Part shown: piece after piece, positions 6,060 to 8,832 of the stretch
How positions within the stretch are numbered: the stretch's first letter is position 1
Layout: every line of letters starts with the position of its first letter
From: an uncultured bacterium
GTDB lineage: Bacteria; Bacillota; Clostridia; Oscillospirales; Ruminococcaceae
Assembly: GCA_905215595.1 (NCBI GenBank)
Contig: CAJMQZ010000082.1
Location: 1-8,832, forward strand
DNA length: 8,832 nucleotides
Reading direction: 5' to 3'
Position numbers and translations under genes: made by a program
The notes under the pieces: model-generated
The model's input: only the letters and a program-made list of their open reading frames with translations
The model's database searches: none
Told to the model about the DNA's origin: nothing

Positions 6060-6441
6060 AAAATCTGCCATACATCTGGGATACATCAATACGGCCTTTA
6101 CATAAAATATACCTGCCGCATAAGTCATACTTAAAAAGAAAAAGGATGGCGAAACTGCACAAAACTTTCGAAAGTTTTTTGACGGCATGGGAACACAAGG
6201 GAGAATTTGCCCAAACGCTCTTTGCAAAGCGGTTTTTTTGCCGTAAACTGTATCTAGTACATGGACGATGCCCCAAAAAACGGGCTTGCATCGCCGCCTG
6301 AAAAACGCTTGCACAGGAAACTGCGGAGGGAAACTTCAATGATGCTACTGGTGTCGGGTCGCATGGAATGGGGTCACATTCACTGCAATCAGGGGCATGG
6401 TGCAACCTTGTGCAAAATGCGCGGACAGAAAAACTGGAAAT
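6060..6441. other. Gene-poor stretch between ybaK and purE, probably holding the purE promoter and leader
   Basis: No well-supported gene is seen. The first 120 bases are AT-rich. A perfect 18-bp palindrome, AAAACTTTCGAAAGTTTT, is at 6161-6178. CGCT/AGCG around CTTTGCAA (6216-6231) followed by seven T (6233-6239) could be a weak ybaK terminator. A fair promoter pair, TTTGCA (6221-6226) and TAAACT (6244-6249) with 17-base spacing, would start the purE transcript near 6256. A hairpin CGATGC/GCATCG (6266-6271, 6288-6293) and a small GAATG/CATTC hairpin (6366-6370, 6377-6381) follow. I looked for purine, PRPP, ZTP and tetrahydrofolate riboswitch cores and did not find them. Confidence 0.5.
6146..6301 (+). 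CDS. Possible 51-residue small protein, doubtful
   Basis: A short open frame, starting MAKLHKTFESFLTAWEHKG and ending in a basic, Cys-containing tail (CRKLYLVHGRCPKKRACIAA). It has no family I recognise, no signal peptide and no membrane segment. The purine-rich AAAAAGG before it directly abuts the ATG, which is too close for a normal ribosome binding site. The frame is also open upstream into ybaK, so the open length may be chance. It overlaps the 18-bp palindrome and the possible purE promoter. It is listed so it can be tested, not as a confident gene. Confidence 0.15.
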   Translation: MAKLHKTFESFLTAWEHKGEFAQTLFAKRFFCRKLYLVHGRCPKKRACIAA

Positions 6442-6476
6442 AAAGGCCGTGGTACAGGTGTACCGCAGCCTTTTTT
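6442..6476 (+). terminator. Strong hairpin terminator in the purE leader, likely an attenuator
   Basis: Arms 6442-6455 and 6460-6473 pair over 14 positions with one C-A mismatch and one wobble, around an AGGT loop. The U tract runs to 6476. It ends 43 bases before the purE ATG, too little room for a convincing purE promoter after it. The simplest reading is that purE transcription starts upstream and passes through this terminator conditionally. It could instead simply end a transcript from ybaK. Confidence 0.85.
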
Positions 6477-6503
6477 GTTTGTCGGTCTTGTTGGACATGA
6501 GAA

Positions 6504-6510
6504 AGAGAGG
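6504..6510 (+). promoter_or_regulatory. Ribosome binding site of purE
   Basis: AGAGAGG ends 9 bases before the ATG at 6520. It selects this start over an in-frame ATG at 6397, which would add 41 residues translated through the terminator and matching nothing in PurE. Confidence 0.7.
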
Positions 6511-6519
6511 CTTTGGAAA

Positions 6520-7020
6520 ATGGTTCGTAAAGTGGCAGTGATCATGGGTTCGGACAGCGATTGGCCGGTGGTCAAGGGTGCCTGTGCCCAGCTGAAGGCA
6601 CTGGACATCCCCTTTGAGGCGCACATCCTTTCGGCACACCGCACCCCCGCCGAGGCAGCAGCCTTTGCAAAAAATGCAAAGGCCAACGGCTTTGGCGTTA
6701 TCCTGTGCGCAGCAGGCATGGCAGCCCATCTGGCAGGTGCTTTTGCCGCCAACACCACCCTGCCGGTCATCGGCATCCCCATGAAGGGCGGCGCGATGGA
6801 TGGCTTGGACGCTCTGCTGGCTACCGTGCAGATGCCCAGCGGCATCCCGGTGGCGACCGTGGCACTGAACGGTGCCAAGAACGCCGCATGGCTGGCTGCT
6901 GAAATTCTGGCCCTGAGCGATGACGCACTGGCTGAAAAGCTGGAGGCTGAGCGCGTATCCATGGCACAGCAGATCGCAGCCAAGGAAGAAAAGCTGCAGA
7001 ACGAACTGAACGAGCTGTAA
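6520..7020 (+). CDS. purE: N5-carboxyaminoimidazole ribonucleotide mutase, PurE class I
   Basis: Converts N5-CAIR to CAIR in de novo IMP synthesis, in the cytosol and usually as an octamer. The 166 residues match bacterial class I PurE. VIMGSDSDWP (7-16) is the nucleotide-binding loop and SAHRTP (38-43) carries the catalytic His40. AGMAAHLAGAFAANTTLPVIGIP covers about 66-88, and LATVQMPSGIPVATVAL follows. The C-terminus is a charged helix that could extend the oligomer contacts. Class I enzymes need PurK to make N5-CAIR, and no purK is in the window. It is followed by purF after 10 bases, so they form one operon. Expression is probably controlled at the upstream terminator. Confidence 0.96.
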   Translation: MVRKVAVIMGSDSDWPVVKGACAQLKALDIPFEAHILSAHRTPAEAAAFAKNAKANGFGVILCAAGMAAHLAGAFAANTTLPVIGIPMKGGAMDGLDALLATVQMPSGIPVATVALNGAKNAAWLAAEILALSDDALAEKLEAERVSMAQQIAAKEEKLQNELNEL

Positions 7021-7030
7021 AGGAGAACCA

Positions 7031-8509
7031 ATGTCTGATTTTGCATATCCGCTGCATGAGGAGTGCGGCGTTTTCGGCATCTACGACCGTGCCGGTACCG
7101 AGGATGTGGCCGCAGCGGCTTATTCGGCCCTGTATGCGCTGCAGCACCGCGGGCAGGAGAGCTGCGGCATCGCCGTCAACGATGATGGCGTGATCACCGG
7201 CCACCGGGATCTGGGCCTTGTAAACGAGGTGTTCACCCCGGAGGTGCTGGCAAGCCTGTCCACTACCACGGCACACATGGCTACCGGTCATGTGCGCTAC
7301 GCCACCGCCGGCACCCGCGTCCGCGCCAACGCCCAGCCCATGATCGTCCGGCATGGCCGCGGCACCATGGCGCTGTGCCACAACGGCAACCTGACCAACG
7401 CCGTGGAGCTGCGCCGCCAGCTGGAAAACGAGGGCGCCATCTTCCACGGCTCCTCGGATACCGAGGTCATCTGCTACCTCATCACCCGCAACCGTCTGCG
7501 CATGGGCAGCATCGAAACTGCCATCAGCAAGACCATGGACGTGCTGGAGGGCGCATACAGCCTTGTGATCATGTCTGCCACCAAGCTCATCGCGGTGCGC
7601 GACCCCCGGGGCTATCGTCCCCTGTGCATCGGCACCCTGCCCGGCGGCGGCTACGTCTTTGCCAGCGAGAGCTGCGCACTGGATGCCACCGGTGCCACCC
7701 TGCTGCGGGATGTGGAGCCCGGCGAGATCGTAGTGATGGATACCAAGACCGGCGAGCTGCGCAGCATCAAGGATCACTGCGGCCGCCCGGACACTCAAAT
7801 GTGCGTGTTCGAGTTCATCTACTTCGCCCGCCCGGACAGCGTCATCGAGGGCAGCTCGGTGCACGAGGCCCGTAAGCAGGCAGGACGCTTCCTTGCACAG
7901 GAGCACCCCGTGGAGGCCGATGTGGTCATCGGCGTGCCGGATTCCGGTCTGGACGCTGCCCTAGGCTACTCGCAGGAGAGCGGCATCCCTTACGGCATCG
8001 GCTTCATCAAGAATAAATACATCGGCCGCACCTTCATTCAGGGCAGCCAGAAGCAGCGCGAGAACAGCGTGCGCATCAAGCTGAACGTGGTGTCCAGCAC
8101 CGTCAAGGGCAAGCGCGTGGTGCTAGTGGATGACTCCATCGTGCGCGGCACCACCTCTGCCCGCATCATCAAGCTGCTGCGGGATGCCGGTGCTGCCGAG
8201 GTGCACTTTATGGTCTCTGCACCTCCCTTCAAGTATCCGTGCTACTTTGGCACCGATATCCCGGACCAGAAGCTGCTGGTGGCCACCGGCCGCACGCTGG
8301 AGCAGATCAACGAGGTCATCGGCGCCGATACGCTGGGCTATTTGTCTAACGAGCACGTTGTCCAGCTTGCCAAAAACGCAAAATGCGGTTTCTGCACCGC
8401 CTGTTTTACCGGCGAGTATGCCGTAGAGCCGGAAAGTGTGCTTTCTACCGATATTCACGACCGTCACCTGAACGACCGTCCCAAGGACGCCAAAAAGTTA
8501 GGAGAGTAA
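7031..8509 (+). CDS. purF: Amidophosphoribosyltransferase (glutamine PRPP amidotransferase)
   Basis: Commits PRPP to purine synthesis by making phosphoribosylamine with ammonia from glutamine. The 492-residue protein is the Bacillus-type form. An 11-residue propeptide precedes Cys12 (EECGVFGIY), which becomes the N-terminal nucleophile after cleavage. The Ntn glutaminase domain runs to about 240 with LQHRGQES (37-44), GHVRYATAG (86-94) and CHNGNLTN (116-123). The phosphoribosyltransferase domain carries VVLVDDSIVRGTTSARI (363-379), the PRPP loop. Predicted [4Fe-4S] ligands are Cys258, Cys404, Cys455 and Cys458, and an extra Cys452 makes the tail C-x2-C-x2-C. AAAGGAG precedes the ATG by about 5 bases. 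The purM start follows 4 bases after its stop. The oxygen-labile cluster suits an anaerobe. Confidence 0.98.
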   Translation: MSDFAYPLHEECGVFGIYDRAGTEDVAAAAYSALYALQHRGQESCGIAVNDDGVITGHRDLGLVNEVFTPEVLASLSTTTAHMATGHVRYATAGTRVRANAQPMIVRHGRGTMALCHNGNLTNAVELRRQLENEGAIFHGSSDTEVICYLITRNRLRMGSIETAISKTMDVLEGAYSLVIMSATKLIAVRDPRGYRPLCIGTLPGGGYVFASESCALDATGATLLRDVEPGEIVVMDTKTGELRSIKDHCGRPDTQMCVFEFIYFARPDSVIEGSSVHEARKQAGRFLAQEHPVEADVVIGVPDSGLDAALGYSQESGIPYGIGFIKNKYIGRTFIQGSQKQRENSVRIKLNVVSSTVKGKRVVLVDDSIVRGTTSARIIKLLRDAGAAEVHFMVSAPPFKYPCYFGTDIPDQKLLVATGRTLEQINEVIGADTLGYLSNEHVVQLAKNAKCGFCTACFTGEYAVEPESVLSTDIHDRHLNDRPKDAKKLGE

Positions 8510-8513
8510 GAAC

Positions 8514-8832
8514 ATGGAAAAGAGCTATTCTGAAAGCTACGCCGCAGCAGGCGTGGACATTACCGCCGGTTACCGCTCTGTGGAGCTGATGAAGCAGTAT
8601 GTCGCCCGTACCATGAACGAGCACTGCATCGGCGGCTTGGGCGGCTTTGGCGGCCTGTTTGAGCTGGACTGCACCGGCTATAAGCACCCGGTGCTGATCT
8701 CCGGCACCGATGGTGTGGGCACCAAGCTGAAGGTGGCCATGATCATGGACAAGCACGATACCATCGGCATCGACTGCGTGGCCATGTGCGTCAACGACGT
8801 CATCTGCGCCGGTGCAAAGCCGCTGGTGTTCC
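8514..8832 (+). CDS. purM: Phosphoribosylformylglycinamidine cyclo-ligase (AIR synthetase), 3' end cut by window edge
   Basis: ATP-dependent ring closure of FGAM to AIR, the fifth step of IMP synthesis; cytosolic dimer. The visible 106 residues carry the family N-terminus: SYAAAGVDITAGYRSVELMK (6-25), the Gly-rich GGLGGFGGLFEL segment, LISGTDGVGTKLKVA with its nucleotide and metal-binding Asp, and DCVAMCVNDVICAGAKPLVF at the cut. About two thirds of the protein lies beyond 8832. The ATG is 4 bases after the purF stop, and a GGAGAG within the end of purF serves as ribosome binding site, so translation is probably coupled. No frame damage is seen. Confidence 0.97.
   Translation, partial: MEKSYSESYAAAGVDITAGYRSVELMKQYVARTMNEHCIGGLGGFGGLFELDCTGYKHPVLISGTDGVGTKLKVAMIMDKHDTIGIDCVAMCVNDVICAGAKPLVF

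Noticed and set aside
6216..6239. ybaK terminator (CGCT/AGCG hairpin and seven T)
   Set aside because: The stem is only four pairs with an eight-base loop, too weak to list as a separate terminator; noted within the gap entry.
6442..6476. T-box antiterminator, because of the GTGGTAC and ACCGC strings
   Set aside because: The 14-base T-box core (AGGGTGGNACCGCG) is absent: the strings form the two arms of one hairpin. The downstream genes are purine genes, not amino acid or synthetase genes.
6397..6519. N-terminal extension of purE
   Set aside because: It would be translated through the terminator hairpin and matches nothing in PurE proteins. The ATG at 6520 has a ribosome binding site and the expected N-terminus.
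5367..7080. Minus-strand open frames of 315 and 343 codons across ybaK, the gap and purE
   Set aside because: They overlap strongly supported + strand genes, have no family motifs, and mix low-complexity translation of repeat and leader sequence.

Overview
The window looks like chromosomal core-metabolism DNA from a strictly anaerobic, GC-rich, Gram-positive gut Clostridium relative. The style fits Oscillospiraceae, and Faecalibacterium or a close relative is my best guess. That guess rests on protein family style (a clostridial ApbE lipoprotein, a DUF3783 protein, a DAHP synthase with an N-terminal regulatory domain, a PurF with propeptide and iron-sulfur ligands), on GC-rich codon use and on AT-rich promoters. 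It is recall, not a database search. There is no phage, transposase, CRISPR array, rRNA or tRNA.

Layout. Positions 1-2447 carry two glycolytic genes on the + strand: the 3' part of tpiA, a strong terminator, then gpmI. A bidirectional terminator (2482-2528) separates gpmI from a convergent minus-strand block. That block reads right to left: aroF (5187 to 4174) with its own terminator, then a two-gene operon of a DUF3783 protein (4042 to 3620) and an apbE lipoprotein gene (3623 to 2541), joined by an ATGA overlap. The aroF promoter lies back to back with a + strand promoter for a YbaK-type Cys-tRNA deacylase gene (5577-6059), whose leader holds a 135-base inverted-repeat element. A 460-base stretch with no convincing gene, ending in a strong hairpin terminator, precedes the purine genes purE, purF and purM (6520 to the window end). 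purM is cut by the window edge.

How the genes work together. tpiA and gpmI serve lower glycolysis. aroF starts the shikimate route and draws on phosphoenolpyruvate, which is made downstream of the GpmI product. purE, purF and purM act in de novo IMP synthesis. ApbE attaches FMN covalently to secreted or membrane flavoproteins. YbaK edits mischarged tRNA.

The most interesting signals are regulatory. Two 18-bp dyads with the shared pattern ACTTCA-N6-TGAAGT sit on the aroF promoter, one between and over the promoter elements and one just after the predicted start of transcription. They look like a double operator for a repressor I cannot name. The long purE leader with its terminator looks like an attenuator, but I cannot match it to a riboswitch class. 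I found no clearly new multi-gene system here.
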